Assembly: GCA_027364995.1 (NCBI GenBank)
Contig: DAHXOG010000007.1
Location: 1-5,711 of the forward strand
Origin: Candidatus Mancarchaeum sp.
GTDB lineage: Archaea > Micrarchaeota > Micrarchaeia > Micrarchaeales > Micrarchaeaceae
Length of the DNA: 5,711 bases
Reading direction: 5' to 3'
Positions 5,546-5,711 of this stretch are shown here, one piece after another. A program made the translations under genes and the position numbers. Position 1 is the first letter of the stretch. Each line of letters opens with the position of its first letter. Under the pieces are notes generated by a model, which saw only the letters and a list, made by a program, of their open reading frames with translations, made no database searches and had not been told where the DNA came from.

Positions 5546-5711
5546 TCATATTATAATATGGACATTCTTTTTGCCAAGCATCTCCTTGATGCTGATCGTG
5601 CTGCAGCCAGCCTTGTTTATCGCATCAAGCGCAGCGTCGGAGAATCCGATGGCGGCTATGTTGACCTTATGGCTGAGCACTCCCTTGGACAGCACCTTTC
5701 CAGGCACTATT
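5546..5711 (-). CDS. rpl18e: 50S ribosomal protein eL18, C-terminal part only
   Basis: The last 54 codons of a gene that enters from the right edge. The residues IVPGKVLSKGVLSHKVNIAA, then FSDAALDAINKAG and STISIKEMLGKK, match the C-terminal half of archaeal eL18 (family pattern VPGKVLGxGxLxHKVxVAAxxFSxxAxxKIxxAG). The stop is TGA at 5548-5546, ten bases before uL13. It is a large-subunit protein shared by archaea and eukaryotes, and it normally opens this uL13-uS9-RpoN cluster. The first base of the window (5711) belongs to a split codon. Confidence 0.93.
   Translation of the reverse strand, partial: IVPGKVLSKGVLSHKVNIAAIGFSDAALDAINKAGCSTISIKEMLGKKNVHIII

Overview
The window looks archaeal, most likely from a small-genome DPANN lineage of the Micrarchaeota/ARMAN type. 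The archaeal call rests on the gene order eL18-uL13-uS9-RpoN-(tRNA)-uS2, on Shine-Dalgarno-like GGTG/GTGAT motifs, on a TATA box at the right distance from a tRNA gene, on an archaellin/pilin-type class III signal peptide, and on a UbiA-family enzyme. The Micrarchaeota placement is an inference from the look of the surface protein N-terminus and the unusual tRNA, and it is the less certain part.

Left part (1-2512, minus strand): two genes for exported proteins, read right to left. The first (533-2512) is a 659-residue anchored surface protein: class III signal peptide and membrane helix, a beta-rich cysteine-containing region, an InlB-repeat/PEGA-like module, a Ser/Thr linker of about 110 residues, and a Gly/Cys-rich C-terminal domain. 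Thirteen bases after its stop, a second exported protein (1-519) starts with its own ribosome-binding site and runs off the window edge. They look like one operon.

Middle (2513-3472): a 78-bp AT-rich divergent promoter region, then a plus-strand UbiA-family membrane prenyltransferase, probably the enzyme that adds the second geranylgeranyl chain to archaeal phospholipid precursors.

Right part (3509-5711, minus strand): a translation/transcription operon read right to left: the 3' end of eL18, then uL13, uS9, RpoN, a tRNA-Pro(GGG) gene, and uS2. The protein genes are tightly packed, with ribosome-binding sites in or touching the preceding stop region. The tRNA has its own TATA box. It folds fully only if about 38 nt are removed from inside the T-loop, which implies an intron at a rare position. 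The uS2 start codon lies only 11 nt beyond the tRNA 3' end, so the uS2 mRNA leader is probably produced by tRNA 3'-end processing. The UbiA gene and uS2 converge over 36 bp that contain a perfect 8-bp inverted repeat.

The most notable items are the interrupted tRNA-Pro and its coupling to uS2, the low-complexity repeat in the surface protein, and the lysine-rich N-terminal extension of uS9. I saw no CRISPR array, insertion sequence or rRNA.
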